Shown here: piece by piece, positions 34,725-47,841 of the stretch | How the letters are laid out: each line of letters begins with the position of its first letter | Position numbering within the stretch: the stretch's first letter is position 1 | From: Turbatrix aceti | Lineage: Eukaryota > Nematoda > Chromadorea > Rhabditida > Panagrolaimidae | Length of the DNA stretch: 64,000 bases | Direction of reading: 5' to 3' | Assembly (NCBI GenBank): GCA_963969345.1 | Contig: OZ017770.1 | Location: 443,246-507,245 of the forward strand | Position numbers and translations under genes: made by a program | Notes under the pieces: generated by a model | What the model saw: the letters and a program-made list of their open reading frames with translations, nothing else | The model's database searches: none | What the model was told of the DNA's origin: nothing

Positions 34725-37700
34725 CCCGACAAACTGTTTCCTGTGAATGTATTGTCTGCGACTATGGTTACTTGCATTCGCCCATTATCAACTTGGATTA
34801 AGCATCCCTATGGATTTAGGACTCGTCGGATACCACATCTGTGTGTGTAATTTATGACCACGTTCTCAACGCGGTAAAGTACTAAAATGTGCATATGAAA
34901 ATTCATGGCTTTGGAAAAGTGCGTTTTCATAAAAATGTCGTTCATTGCTTTTTTTGAGTATTATGTGGCAATTAAGGCAAAAATGAACAGCTGCCACCTA
35001 TTGAGTCCATAGTGCGCGATAATAATAATGTTTAAAGGACATAATAAAAATACTCAATTATACAAAAAGTGTTCAAGTGTTCTTGACTTGGCAGCTTTTT
35101 TGTCGGTTCAAACACGGATTTACTTCAAAATAATGAGGTGACAGCAATGGTGGCAATAAACGCGGATGTACGACGGATACTTGATCATCCTTCCTTCTCA
35201 CACACTGTGACTTACTCTCCGGCAACCAAGTTTATTCAGCTTTGTATGCTGATGGGTTTGATTGGCACGCTTGGTTAACTGGTAGCGGTCATCAGTTAAG
35301 ACTAAAGGACAATAAACTGTTGTGTAACTCAATAACAAATTGTTTGTTTTGTATGTCGCCAACGTTTATGAACTAGTTATGTGTGTGCAAGCACTGGGAC
35401 TGTTTCTTGGGAACACTTGAATCTTGAATGACAGATGGCGACAAGCGATGGCGGAACTGGCACACTTACAAATTTGTGTCGCTTCGTAGGATTCGATAAT
35501 TGCTTTTTCGTTACTGACTTTAAATATAATAGAAATTTATATAGCGCAAAAGAGAACACCTTGGTTGACATAATGGGTCCTGACAAGCGTGGTGGATTTC
35601 TGATTTAAACAATGTAGGCTGTTTAATATCGTGCAGAGGGTAAATTATTTCACTTTTGCCTGATTACATAATGCGCGGAGTGGTGTCGTTAAACTACTTC
35701 TATGAAATATTTAGCTCTGATTGTTTTCTATGTACCCCATGAATGACTGCCATCCAAATGATGGGTTTCGTTGACAGTTTCGGATCAATTTCCCTTTTAT
35801 GGACAGCGCAAGCGGCAAACGAAAGCCTTAAACAAATAAATAATTATTATGGCTTACAAATCTTCTTGTTGCCAACCGCGCTTACAAACGGTTCATTTGT
35901 ATACGGCGTCGGCATAATGAGCGATTGTGACAGAGTGGGTATGTGAGTGAATGCATCCTTCCTTCGGCTAGGCTTGGGCATAGCTCTCGAAACCGTTTGC
36001 TTTATTTGATTGCCACAATAATCTCGGCGTGTTCTGTCAACACTTGACTAGGAGTATTATTTTTATCCTATTTTTAATTATGTAGACAATATCCGCTTAA
36101 GCTTTTGTATTTTTTGTGTAACCTTAGCTTTGACAAGTAGGATGCACATCTTTGTCTTTGCCAGCGCAAATTTGATGCAGTTTTCACTACTCCGGATTGG
36201 AGTACACCTTTGGAATTAACTAGCTGAAATTAAAATATTCCGTCATTTGTCATCATCTAACTGGTTGACAAGGAGTAAAATTGAAGAACGGAGGGAACAA
36301 CTTTAACTTTAAACCATTATTTAAATATTATCTTTCTTTTTGTTGTTCGCAACAACGGGGATTTAAACGGCGATTATGCTTTCTTATGACTAGGATATGT
36401 GCAAGTTGCTTGCCAACGCTCAACGCCTTTTAGCCATCTCATTCCCCTCCCAAATTACCTCGAGCTTTATTTTGTTTGTTTTTTCTTAGGTACTCGCAAT
36501 TTTGGCGACCCGACCCAGCATTGCGTGCAGTGAGTGCTAGGTGACCATTTACCTCACATGGCAATTAATTGCCAGAGCAGACCTTACAGTCATTGTGAAA
36601 CCTTTTTATTACAGTTCTCTTGCAGATGTCAAATCTTTTTTTGATATTGTATAAAAAAACACTTTTCTGTAATAATAAATCATTGGAAAAATGAAAACCA
36701 TAGATATTATTTTAATGCTTTCAATTTTTTTTCGGAATTCTGACGCAAATGCGTATTAAGCTGAATTTATTTTTTAAGTTTCGTACGAGATTCAAAGAAT
36801 TCTCTGTTTAACAACGCTCTTCATGTTGAACAAAAATAACTCGAATTTTTTATTTTGCTTTAAACCAATTGTTTTAGTTCTACACACGCAATCCCCGATG
36901 TAAACTTTATGCTCGCTTTTAAACACACGTTAACTGAAAATGCGTAAAACATTTCACAACTCGTAGAAGTGCTTGTTTTTTATGTATTGTTAAACACACT
37001 TTTTAGTCACCGGCAGTGTCTACTTGTATATCCGCTGACTTACGGTAAAAAAGTGCAATTGCTTTTTGTACAAATAGAGAAGAGACAAAAGTGCTGCAAA
37101 ATTATAGTAGAGTTTGCGAACAAGAAGCGCCAAGATCATTTTACTGCCCCCACGTAATTTGATAATTTGTTCTTGTGCCTTTGTTTAATAACTGCTGTTT
37201 TATTTTGACATAAATTGCTATCCTGTTTGGTAATTGCAATATGAAAATACAATAGTATCATTTTTTAATGAAACTGAAGTATTATTTTTCTTTTGCCAAA
37301 CAATGATTTTCTTGTAAACATGAAAATTTTAAGTTTTGTTTATTCTTTTATAATCTCTGAGCTACAACAGAAAAAAACTCAATGTTTTCACAATAATCAA
37401 AACGAGGTGCTTTTCATCTAGGCAGGATAATTTTTTCTGATCCAACAGACGTTGTTGACTGGTGAGTGGTGAAAGCGTGACCCGAATGAAAGTATGCATT
37501 TACCAATAAGTTAACTGTTTGTAATGCCAATAAAACGCGACCTTTGCTCCACACATGTGTAAAAATTCAGTAAACAAAATTTTGGTCTTCAGGCTGTTAA
37601 TTAGATACGAAAAATGAAATTCGGGAATTTTAATAAATTTTTTGGGAATAGGAAGACAAACATTTCTCTGGAGATTACATTTCTCTGAGCGTTCTTGCGC

Positions 37701-37771
37701 ATACAAGAAACAGAGTAAATTCAATCGGCGCATCATATTCTTTCAATTCTGGTCGTCGGCTAAATTACCCC

Positions 37772-37981
37772 ATGCCCGCCACCCGCTTTGGCAATTTTGG
37801 GATAATGCTGAGTCATCATACATATGAAAATTTATTTTTTTGATATATGTATTCATTCTCAGTTCAACACCCCAAAACCGGCGAGGAGTACCGTCTGCCA
37901 CCCGTCTTGCCGGCGCCCGCCTGTCGCCCACGAGCTAATATTGCTATCGGTGTCCGCGAAAAAAGGGAGTTTTCAAAGTGA
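37772..37981 (+). CDS. Candidate 52-residue microprotein
   Basis: Two possible exons (37772-37811, 37863-37981) flank a 51-bp intron with an excellent acceptor (ATTCTCAG) but a weak donor (GTCATC). They join in phase as MPATRFGNFGIML + IQHPKTGEEYRLPPVL..., ending VREKREFSK. No signal peptide or membrane helix is visible. The island is markedly more GC-rich than the surrounding 6 kb, and intron length fits the window's norm. I do not recognise the sequence. A second short coding-like stretch lies just downstream (38014-38082, MRFALNGALAGNPYSEF...), but I could not join the two in frame. Confidence 0.25.
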
Positions 37982-39474
37982 TTGATGTATTAATTAGAAC
38001 CATTGAAGCATAAATGAGGTTCGCCTTGAATGGCGCGCTGGCCGGCAACCCATACTCAGAGTTCCGTCCCCCTATTCTTTAAACCGGAGAGAATAGGTCA
38101 TCTACTCCTTTACTGTCTTGGAAATAGCTTAGACAGACGGCGTTATGAGTCCGTACTAACAATTTAAATATTCTCGGCTTTTGCTTTAGAATTTTTTTGT
38201 ATCCGAATATTTTTCGCATTTTTCATTCGAATGTCGGTCGTTTGTCGGCTATTCAATATCTCCTACTTCACTTTTGACTGTTTTTATCTCTTTTTTTAAG
38301 CAAAACATTTTTCTGTGTTCATATTACATGCCTTTCTTTCATATTTACACGATTGGCATTCCAAGGAGTTGTCTAATGCCATTTTAGCGGCACAATTGTT
38401 TTTTAATCTCTTGTCAGTCGTATTAATCGATTCATTCTCAGATATTTTTCCCAAAGCACATTTTTAAAAGTCGTCTACTCTTCATACTTTTTGTTTTATC
38501 TACATTATGTGCAGGAGACAGAAAGGGGATAACCGTTAGCCCATGAAGCGGAGTTTGAAGGTTGTGTTTGCTTACTACAAAAGACACTTCTTCAATGCAT
38601 TTTCTCTAACTATTACGTCAACGCAGTTGCTTTAAATTTTTGAAGTATCTTTCTACTTGCAAAAAGCAACCAAGGTTGCGGTTAAATCTTTTTAATTTTT
38701 TTTGAATGAGTTTGTTTTCTAACATTTAGGTGAAAAAAAGAAGGCAAAAGTTCATCGCATTGGCAAATAATAATAGAATAGCCTCTGTGCGTGTTTTTTT
38801 TGCCTATGTAAATATTTTATTTTTTTAGTGGATTCTGTAGGGCAGTAACTTTTAACATAAAAGAATTTTCACAAAAAACTTCATTCGTTTGTTTTCTTTG
38901 CATTTTTTTTGCATGCGGCTGTTGTTATTTTTTTTGTCGTTCTTCTTCTTGTCTTGTGTTCTTTTTTTTGCGTTGACAAATCAAAATTGTATAAATTGTC
39001 AAAAGATGTTCAAAATCCACAGTAGTATCAAATGTTTGACTTTTGACAATAGAACGAAACTGTCATGATGCGAACGAAAGTGGTCTTTGTGCCATTAGCA
39101 TTGTCCCCGTTTCCAAATTCAGAACGGCGACTTTCCGGAGCTGGGTCTCCGTTTTAGTAACAATTAAAATTGCATTTTCTAATCGTTACGAAAAAGCGGG
39201 AGTTACTAACGTTGTTATTCTTTGTCCATGCCGAAAACACACAATTTGCAATTTACCGAAATTGTCTTAGGGTTATATATTGATTACTGTTTACTTTCGA
39301 CACAGCATTTTTCTTTGTCGGCTTGGTTTATTGATAAGCAACACTTAATCATTCAAGCACGTCAAATTTGTTTTTTTAGAAACTTACAGATACATTGCTG
39401 AAGCAAATTCTTCCCCTTTCTTTGCTCCGAAGTCCTCGCTTCTAAATTTTATGGCATTCCAGCAGTAGTCTTGC

Positions 39475-39494
39475 TGCGTGCGCGTGCGCGCGCG
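39475..39494. repeat. Alternating purine-pyrimidine (GC/GT) tract
   Basis: Twenty bases strictly alternating purine and pyrimidine, mostly CG and TG, the kind of sequence that can adopt Z-DNA. No gene adjoins it. Confidence 0.7.
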
Positions 39495-40837
39495 GGCACG
39501 GGGCATAGTGGCTTTACTCGTTATAAGGCTGTTGGCAGAAAATTGCCACTGGCAGCTTAGAAAGGCAGTCCGTAGGCTGTTCACGCTCTTTTTCGCTCTC
39601 TCGCTTTTTGGCACCGTAGAAGAGAGTAGAGCTTTAGCATTTTGTGGATAGTTTTTAAAATATTATCACTTGTGAACTTCTTTATTCTTTCAATTTCGTG
39701 TGAACTACACCTCCTTGCTCCTCATCTTTTTGTGCATGGATTTTATCGACCTCTGCCGTCGGTTGTCGACACATAACAATTGTTTCACTGTTTTATTTTT
39801 TCCATAAAGCTCATATTACCGCATCTCTTTTTAATTTTTCATGTTGTATTTTATCTTTGTCCATACATTTTGAAGCTATCGTATTGTCTTTTTTATTCAA
39901 AATAAACAAATATAGGATGGTGGTATCATTCGTTTTGCATTTTGACGAAGCTAACCCCGCGATTGAATACCTTTCAGCTGGCAAAACATTTACAGCACTC
40001 TCTTTCCCTCTTTTTTTCCATACAGCTATACGGCAGTCATGATTTTTCCCGTAGAACGAGTACGTTTCGTTCTAATAGTAGTAAATTTAATAGACGTTTT
40101 GATTCTGATGTCAAACTGAGTCTTTTTATATGGGAAGTCGGGCAGCTCCTGACCAGGGGGAGACATGGGGTTTCTTTGCTTTGGCATTGTTATGTTTACA
40201 ATCCCGTCTCGAAGACTGAGAGTGCCGTATTTGTTGCCAAATTTATGTCAAAGAAACTTTTTTGCCACATCATTGCTACTTATGTGTTATGCCTTATTAT
40301 GCACTCGCTGCTTTTTTTCTCACTTCAAATTCTAAGCCAAAGCGACAAGATTTTACTTTATATTTCATGTTGACTGGAAGCGTTAAGGAGAGCAAAAGAT
40401 TCAGAAATTGACTAGAAGGAGAAGAAACGGGCGGCTTATATGGATGTGCGTAGCTACGCCTGAGCAAATGATGTTGCTGCAGGGGCTGTATGCACATTCT
40501 CCAAATTTTCAACAGGCCTTGGGATTTTTAAGCATTGGCATTTTTCGCGATTATGAGTATCTAATAAAATTGTTATGGCGTGCCGTTGTTGGAAATTAAA
40601 AAAACAGGCTTTTTTCACTCGCGTTTAAAAAAAACAACAGCTGAAGAACTTGATAGACGAGCCATGCTTTTTTTCCTCTGAATCTTGCGTGATTATCGTG
40701 CAGAATAAAGATTAATCTTACGATATTGCAGATCCTTGCCACATCTCATCAATTTGGAAGAAACTAAAAATTTTCTGCCATCAGAACTACTGCGTTTCAA
40801 TTTTACTTTCACGCCTTACATTTGACTTGCTATCGTA

Positions 40838-41901
40838 ATGAAACTTCTCCCACTTGTCACATTGTTTTTATTGTCAGGAACACAGGCTCAGGTGGGTATT
40901 ATGACATCCATGAATTGTGTCAGACAGCTTGATGAATACCACTTTTGACAGTTTTGTGAAAACCCCCTAATTTGCAGAGTTCATGCAACTACGTAACTTT
41001 GGTAAAATGTTTCATAGACATTCTGGATGAATGGACATGGACATTGTACGAATTGAAAGACAACGTTGTAACCATTAATTCAAGTCAATGCCAGCACCTC
41101 AAGCAGCTGGATCAGTGCATATTGGTAAGTTGTACTTTGCATAAATTTTCAATGCCGCTTTACGTTTTACATTTTTTTTCGATAGGCTCAAATTTTATCT
41201 GTGGCTTTTCAGAGCAGTAAAAAGGGATTTTGAATGGTAAATAAAATTTTTGGTTTGAATTTCAGGCGGACGAGGAACATCACTGCAACCATGAAGAAAT
41301 TGTGGAAGCATCCAATACAGTGAGTGACTTATTGACTCATAGAAGAAATTCCGGCAGCTTCCTGAAAAGCTACTACCTTCTGACCTATGCTTGTTCTCCC
41401 GAAGGCCAAGAATTGCTCAGCAAGCACAACGATTGCCTTAGCAGAGAGAAATTGGGTGAAATGACTCTTTCCGCCGGTAGAAACGCATTTGAACTTTAGC
41501 ATGATTTATGATGTAATAATTTAGGATCGTATCTGAGCGAAAACTACATCCAACACCGTAACGCAGAAACTGGCGCTGAGAGTGTATGCAATGCAGTAAA
41601 CGATAAACTGAACGAATACATGAGATCACTCGTGGGAGTCTGCGACGGACATGCAGCCAAGATCATGTGTAAAAGCTTGGTCAATATGTTCAAGGGCTTG
41701 CACGCTGACAAGCTCCATGACTGCGAGTTTACTTGTTTGCAAGCATCAAGCTCGGAAGAAGAAGAAAATGTTTCAAGCGAGGCTGATCAATACTCAATGG
41801 ACGAGCACTCATCCGAGCCCCTTAATGGCGTTACATCCACTACCTCATCACTGTTTTTGACTGCCACTTTGCCCTTTGTTGTCCGATTTCTGACAATGTA
41901 A
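40838..41901 (+). CDS. Secreted or GPI-anchored cysteine-rich protein (possible DUF19/T20D4.11 type)
   Basis: Four exons (40838-40891, 40978-41124, 41266-41476, 41525-41901) in consistent phase encode about 262 residues. Exon 1 is essentially the signal peptide, MKLLPLVTLFLLSGTQAQ. The mature part has about a dozen spaced cysteines (SSCNYVTLVKCF, QCQHLKQLDQCI, HHCNHEEI, YACSPEG, HNDCLS, SVCNAV, GVCDGHAAKIMCKS, HDCEFTCLQ). This layout recalls nematode secreted DUF19-type domains; that is a guess from cysteine spacing, not a match. An acidic serine-rich stretch (SSSEEEENVSSEADQ) follows. The C-terminus ends in a hydrophobic segment (SSLFLTATLPFVVRFLTM), as in GPI-anchor signals. Confidence 0.75.
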
Positions 41902-44417
41902 CATGCGTGCGCGCGAGATCAAAGATGTAGTTGTGAATGTTATCATAAGCCAAACATCACCAAAAACTGTGGCCGGTTTTATTTATGTACATTGTTCAGT
42001 TAACTTTCCCTCTCTAACTTTTTTAAAATTTAAATTCTAAAATTTTTGTCAAATGACGAGCTTTTTTTCTCTACCTGTATTCTTTTGTTCACTCCCAAGA
42101 CAAATTATAGCTTACAATAGGTCTCGGCAGCCTTTACTGATCACTCCTGATTATAACGATATTTGTGCAATATTTACAGTTACATTATGTTTTGACTAAA
42201 ATGTCAAAAAAATCGTTATACACAGGGCTCAGGATTAACTGAAGTAATGCAGTTTTAAGAATTTTTTTGGTAGACCGAATAGCAAAAAAAATAGATTTTG
42301 ATGAACTTTTCACTGCCCTTGATTAATTTTATAAAGCAAAAATTGCGTTTGTAGTGAAGAAAAAAATATGGCTACTATCACTGCGAGAATTGGTTTTCAC
42401 TGTCTTATCTTGCAAATAAGGCAAATTTATACAATTTATTTTAAATCATTTTTTTTAAATTTTTAGCATTGTTTTTTTGCAAATTATCATTGTATCCTCA
42501 ACGTCTTTGTTCTTATTTTGTATTTAGAATTTTTGAAAAAAAATAAAAAAAATAGTTAAGGGCTGATTTTGATGGAGTGGTGTGCATTCGAAAGTGAAAA
42601 TGCACAACATTATAATTCTTAAGATCAAGTGTACCGAAGAGTGGTTTACGTGTGATCATAAAAAAACTGAAGCGTCGTAAACCCTACACAGGATTCTGTA
42701 GCAAATATTAGCGCAAGCAGAGTGAACTCATTGAAACCGTTGCTTGCGCTGTCGTTGACGCATGGTACTGGTACTATGCATTTTCACCAACCACCACGAG
42801 CGACCGGAGATGATTGTTATTCACAGTCGATTTATTTCAGTCAAACCGAGGTTGTGGTATGTCCCGCGCAGCAATGGCCGTGAACCACTGATTTGATCTT
42901 GCGTTTCTATTTTATTTTCTACACAAGGTAAAATGTTCTTTGTGTTCACCTAACCGTACTGCAGGCGTCTATTATATTGGCAAAAAATATTTATATCCCT
43001 CACACAGCCGAACGAAAAACATTTATAGGGAAATTCAAAGTCTGCGCGTCGTGCCACTTTCTCTTATGTTTACTCAGTGATTGATTTGAGGGTGACAGCT
43101 CGGAATAAAAAAGCTATTTTTGATTGCCAAAAATCCATCAAGTGAGAGCTTTAGAAAACGAATGGCCGATGGTGGGTGAGTATTAAAAAGTTGCTGACCA
43201 GCTTTTTAAAACGTCCAACTGCGTATAATTTTCTTTTTCAGATGCTAGGTGTTCGCATGTTTGTATTCTGATACCCTTCTGTATGTTTTCAAAATGTTCA
43301 TTCACTAATTTGAGAACATTCCGATCAAGAGTACGGATATTCTCTGGTTATTTATCTTTTTGATCACGATAAAAGTGTCGCATCTTTACAAAACAACAAT
43401 TGTTTGATTGAAACACGTCCGGCCTCGTTTGAATAAAACGCGCGTTTTTTTCCGAACAAAAGGAATAGGTTTGTCGAAATGCTCTAGTCACCTTGATTTT
43501 GCTTACGAAAATGAGAAAATTCTATCGTTTTTTTTACAATCACTGTTTTCCGTGAATTGTTGATCACTGTTTTTAACTGGCATTTCCGGCCTGACATTTT
43601 ATAAAAATGTTACAATCATCGTTGAAAAGACTCGTCCTAGAGCCTTTTTTTTGCCATCCAGATTAAATCGATACGTCATGTACTTTTAGTAAGTGCTATT
43701 TTGCTACAGCATAGACACGCAAATCACATCGTAGACACGCTCCGACCTTTCATAAAAAAACAGACGCAAAAAACTAACAGAAGACGCTTTACGACCATTG
43801 ATAGGGGATAGGGCACAAGGACTCACATTTAGACCACGCATATTTCTATTGCTAGGCCTACTTTGTGAATGACTTTCTAGGTGTCCCGAAAAGAAAAAGC
43901 CAGTTGAGCATTAGTGTGCTTTTGCATATAACTGACTGACACAGGATTTTTTGTTGTGTCCTCGTGTGGCTGCTGACTAAAGTTTCACATGTTTTCTTTG
44001 GGTGATGTGTGTATTTTTGCAAATACTTTTTATCTCAGCTGTGTGTTGAACCTGACAAATGCTAACAATCCTCCTAGCAATTATCCAAACTCGATCACGC
44101 GACACATTTTTGTTTGTACTCATGTATTCATTTGGTCCAAAACGCCACACAACGCGCTGTTTGTGTCTGCCTTACCAGTAGTAGTGAACAGTTCATGTTA
44201 TTTTATGTTATCATGAGTTGCGTTCATTTTTCATTCTCACATGCTCTTCGCTCTGACGTTCGGTTGTCGGTGGTTTTTAATTTGTGTATGATTTTTTTGT
44301 CTTCACGTGTTGTTTTGAGTCCGGGTTTTGATTTAACCGTCCAGATTTAGCTATTGGCTTCTTCATTTCCATAACGCGTGCTTTGCATCTACTACGGGTA
44401 TCAACGTTTGCCTCAGC
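41902..44417. other. Intergenic region upstream of REEP
   Basis: AT-rich, with a slightly GC-richer patch near 42,700-42,900. No gene, tRNA or repeat family is supported. Two overlapping short frames at 43989-44350 lack any recognisable feature. Confidence 0.4.
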
Positions 44418-45248
44418 ATGTTATCAGTCATTTCGTACCGTGTAATTGTACTTACCATCGGCACCCTATATCCAGCGTATCGTTCCTACAAGGCAGTTCG
44501 AACAAAGAACGTCAAGGAATATGTCAAATGGATGATGTACTGGATCGTATTTGCTTTCCTAACAGTTGCAGAAGCCATTGGCGATATTTTTGTCGCTTTT
44601 TGGTTTCCATTTTATTACGAAATCAAAATAGTCTTTATTTTATGGCTGATAAGTCCATGGACAAAAGGAGCAGCTCTGATCTACAAAAACGTATGTTTTT
44701 ATTTTGTATGTTGAAGTTTTTTAAACTTATGAGTTCTTTTTTAGTGGCTGCACCCATGGCTTATCAAGAACGAGAAAGACATAGACTTCTTCATCGACCA
44801 GCTGCGCTCCGAAGGGTACAATCAAGTAATGAACATTGGTACTAAGGGACTAATGTGTGCACGCGATATTGTAACAACAGCAGCACTCAGAAGCCAAGAA
44901 CAGCTAGCTCAACAACTTCAGCGCTCCTACAGCCTGAATGATGTCGGAACTACCCCCCGACGACCTAATGCGACCCGTAGGAATCCCGCCCTTGTATCCC
45001 ATGAAGAAGAACAAAGCACTGACGAAGAGCCTGCGACCGAGCCTGCCCGTTTGTTTGGACAAGATCAAGCCGTGGATGACAATGCTTATCAGCAGCACGA
45101 AGGCCGTCAACCCGGTGACCGCCGAACTTATAACCTTCGTTCCCGCACTGCAACAGTTGTAAGTGTTTTTTTTTTTAATTTTGATTTAAAATTTTTTTTC
45201 TAGGTCAGCGACGAAATCTTCGAAGAAATTTACCATGACGATGCCTAA
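44418..45248 (+). CDS. REEP: REEP1-4 type ER-shaping protein (TB2/DP1/HVA22 family)
   Basis: Three exons (44418-44690, 44745-45158, 45204-45248) encode about 243 residues. The N-terminal half matches human REEP1-4 closely (from memory): [61 protein letters not shown]. These hydrophobic hairpins curve ER tubules, and REEP1-4 members also bind microtubules. The start is fixed by alignment with human MVSWIISRLVVL. Exon 2 continues with [14 protein letters not shown] and [17 protein letters not shown], as in the family, then an acidic, disordered tail ending [11 protein letters not shown]. The shorter REEP5/6 class has a different N-terminus, so this is the REEP1-4 class. Confidence 0.93.
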
Positions 45249-45833
45249 CTCCGTTACCCGATTTAACTGACATCTGACATTCGAATACAAAAATACATCA
45301 GGTGGCTTTTGCGGTTCCGTGCAACGGCCAACCAACGATACCTATTTTACGATGTACATAAAAACCGAATCGAATTTTTTCCCAAATATGTTTTAAGACT
45401 GTATATTGCCGTGACACCACTTCTGGCTCGAATGCTTGACATGCCTTCTGTCAAGATATGGAACAATTGATCCACGTTGATTAAACCGTATTATAGCCAG
45501 CTGTCGAATAAAAAGTTTTGGTTTCATTTACTTGTTAGAAAAATTTGATTTTACACAAAGTGGTATGCAGTAGGCCATGAATACTTTTTCGTTGGGGGAG
45601 AAACGTTTCTCTGTGTTTTCAACGTTCACAAAGAAAAATCTGTGACGGCCTTTGAATTATAACAAACCTGCAATAAAAGGTCGCTCTCCGACCAGCCAAC
45701 ACATTATCCAACAGATTCCATTTTTACGACGTATTTGTTCCACTGTTTGTGAAAAAATATCGAACTGTTGTGTGCATATTCGTTCTTTGTTTCGTTTTAA
45801 AAAATTTTTAAGAAGGATTTTATATTTTAGGGA
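45249..45833 (+). other. Intergenic region with REEP polyA signal and COA6 leader
   Basis: AATAAA at 45507-45512 suits REEP. A TTATATTTTAG acceptor ending at 45830 lies three bases before the COA6 ATG, so COA6 has a spliced, or possibly trans-spliced, leader. Confidence 0.5.
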
Positions 45834-46079
45834 ATGCCAGAAACCTTGAAAACAGGACGAAAAGCTTGCCACGAAGCTCGGGACAACTACTTTGTTTGCA
45901 TCGAAGAAAACGACGGAGCGGAATCGAAGTGCCGAAACGAGAAGAAGGCCTTTGAAGCCGCGTGCCCGGCTTCGTGGGTGCAGCACTTTATCCGAAAACA
46001 CGCTTTTGACAAGTTCAAGTCGGAAATTGAACAAGCTGGCCCTACTGCCAGGGATGCTGCTGCTACTGGTTCGCAATAA
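45834..46079 (+). CDS. COA6: COA6, cytochrome c oxidase assembly factor 6
   Basis: Single coding exon of 81 residues. It carries the twin-cysteine pattern specific to COA6: CHEARDNYFVC is CX9C and CRNEKKAFEAAC is CX10C. The following CPASWVQHFIRKHAFDKFK matches the conserved helix CPxSWVKYFxRRR...KFK (from memory). COA6 works in the mitochondrial intermembrane space, helping deliver copper to the CuA site of COX2; it is oxidised and imported through MIA40. The last 26 nt overlap the start of the PRORP frame (ATG at 46054), which reads in a different frame on the same strand. Confidence 0.93.
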   Translation: MPETLKTGRKACHEARDNYFVCIEENDGAESKCRNEKKAFEAACPASWVQHFIRKHAFDKFKSEIEQAGPTARDAAATGSQ

Positions 46080-47841
46080 CTTTACACGTGCTTTCAAACC
46101 GTTGACCGCTCAGAAAGGGGCCAGTTTTTCTGCTCTTCGTTTTCTGGCCAGTACAGTTTCACCAAACGTTACTCCAAAGCCTTATGGATTCAATAGCGTG
46201 AGCTCTTTTACATTGGCATGAATCTGATATCACTGAACAATTTTTATATTGCAGATTACAGAACACAAGCATGTCCAGATCTTCAAAATGCTTGATCTCA
46301 CCGACAAACATCCAGATAGATTTTATGATCTTGATGAATTGTCGGCGGTTAGCGTAAATGATAGATCAATCAACGAACGCGACATTGGTCCGCTGCTTGA
46401 GGCAGTCGGCAAATTGCAGCGTTACAAACTCGGTTTTTCGACCCTTCAATACGCCAAGAAGCACGAACTTCTGCGGCCCAACCATTTCAAGCAGGCGGCA
46501 AACTTGTTGTTTAACGCATACGTCGCAAATGTTGTTTCAGAAGCGGAGTGCAAGCCTTTGGCTGACTACCTGCTTTCTCTAGCCAAAAATGCGCCTCAAA
46601 AAATTTTTGATCAGATTCGGGCTGTTTTACGTCCATTTGATGACGATGAAAATCCGCAGCACAGCAATGACATATCTGGATTTGTTGCGGCTCAAAGCGT
46701 TTACCGTGTTCGAGCACTTCAGGCAATTCGCAACCGTGATTTCAATGCTATGAAAGCTGTGTTTGAGACTTTTCCTGAGTTCAGCGTGGATCGTGCAATT
46801 TTGTTTGACGAGTTTTTTGGATGGGTTAAGAAAGATCCAAGTATGGCTGTTGAGCTGGTCAGTCTCGCTCTCAAACCCTTCTGCAGCAGCACACGGGGCT
46901 TTAACACTACTCTTTCCAAGCATTTTATCGACCCTTTAAATACGTAAGTCGGCAAATCTGATATCTATGAAAAAATGTTAGTTTTTAGTGTTCCTCACTT
47001 GCCGAAATTTATCAAGGTCGATGTCTCTGAAGACGGCAAGTGCTCCTCATGCAGGCATCTATTTCAACCGAAGCCTTTTCTTTCCCTCGATAAATACCGT
47101 CGATTATTTCCTTCGGTCAAGAAGTACGCATTGGGAGTGAAATACGGTCAAAATGACATTATCCGGATTGAACGGTTTTCTCAGGATTTGATTGCCATCA
47201 AGAACAAGGATCCACTCAAGCGTCCGATTTGCGTTATTGATGCACCCAACGTCGCTTACGGCGCTGATCATCATCTTGGAGAAATCAATAATCTCCGTCG
47301 GGTTGTCGAATATTTGTATGCGCATTTTTCGTGTATCGGCATTGTTTCCAAGTTTTCTCTACCGATGCCCCTCATGCAGCAGTTTGTTCAGATGCGTGTC
47401 AAAGTTTTGCAAACATTCAAGCAGTGAGTTTCTAGTAAACGTATTTTTTTTGAGAAATTGCATATCGCTTTTACATTTTTATGGATCTGAAAGGATTTTG
47501 GACGATATCAAAATTGTAGAAAATGTTAATAATTGTTTTTTTAACTTTTCAGTATAAACGACGATATTGCCATGATCCTGCTTTTTACTCTATGTGGCAA
47601 CGATACATATGTCGTCACGAATGATGAATTCCGAGACCATTTCATGCAAGTTACCAAAAATGTGAACCGGTCGATGAAAATTCGTCTTTTACGGCACAAC
47701 AAGGAAAGCCACATTGTCGAAGTTCCAACGTCATTGTCGCCATACGTTCAGGAGACTCCTCACGGCTTTCATATTCCTGTTCGTAAGGAAGTCATAAGAT
47801 CACCGTTTCTCTACGAGTACTATTGCTGGAAGGCGAAGTAA
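46054..47841 (+). CDS. PRORP: Mitochondrial RNase P catalytic subunit (PRORP/MRPP3)
   Basis: Four exons (46054-46197, 46255-46943, 46989-47423, 47553-47841) encode about 518 residues. The N-terminus, MLLLLVRNNFTRAFKPL, is basic and hydrophobic like a mitochondrial targeting signal. A helical PPR-like region follows, with CSSCRHLF in the central zinc-binding region. The NYN metallonuclease domain has the aspartates expected of PRORP: VIDAPNVAYG (human VVDGLNVA), INDDIAMILL (human SEDDPFLL) and VVTNDEFRDH (human FITRDLMRDH), with a late GFHIPV (human SWHIPY). It cuts 5' leaders from mitochondrial tRNA precursors. The ATG lies inside the end of COA6, and the next in-frame Met would remove the targeting signal. 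AATAAA at 47885 ends the unit. Confidence 0.92.

Larger units (their letters stand above)
34725..40837. other. Gene-poor AT-rich interval
   Basis: Six kilobases with no confidently supported gene. It includes a GC-rich, possibly coding island at about 37.7-38.1 kb (separate entry), an alternating purine-pyrimidine tract at 39475-39494, and a lone 63-codon frame at 40408-40599 of unknown meaning. The first part should contain the RPN1 promoter. Confidence 0.4.
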
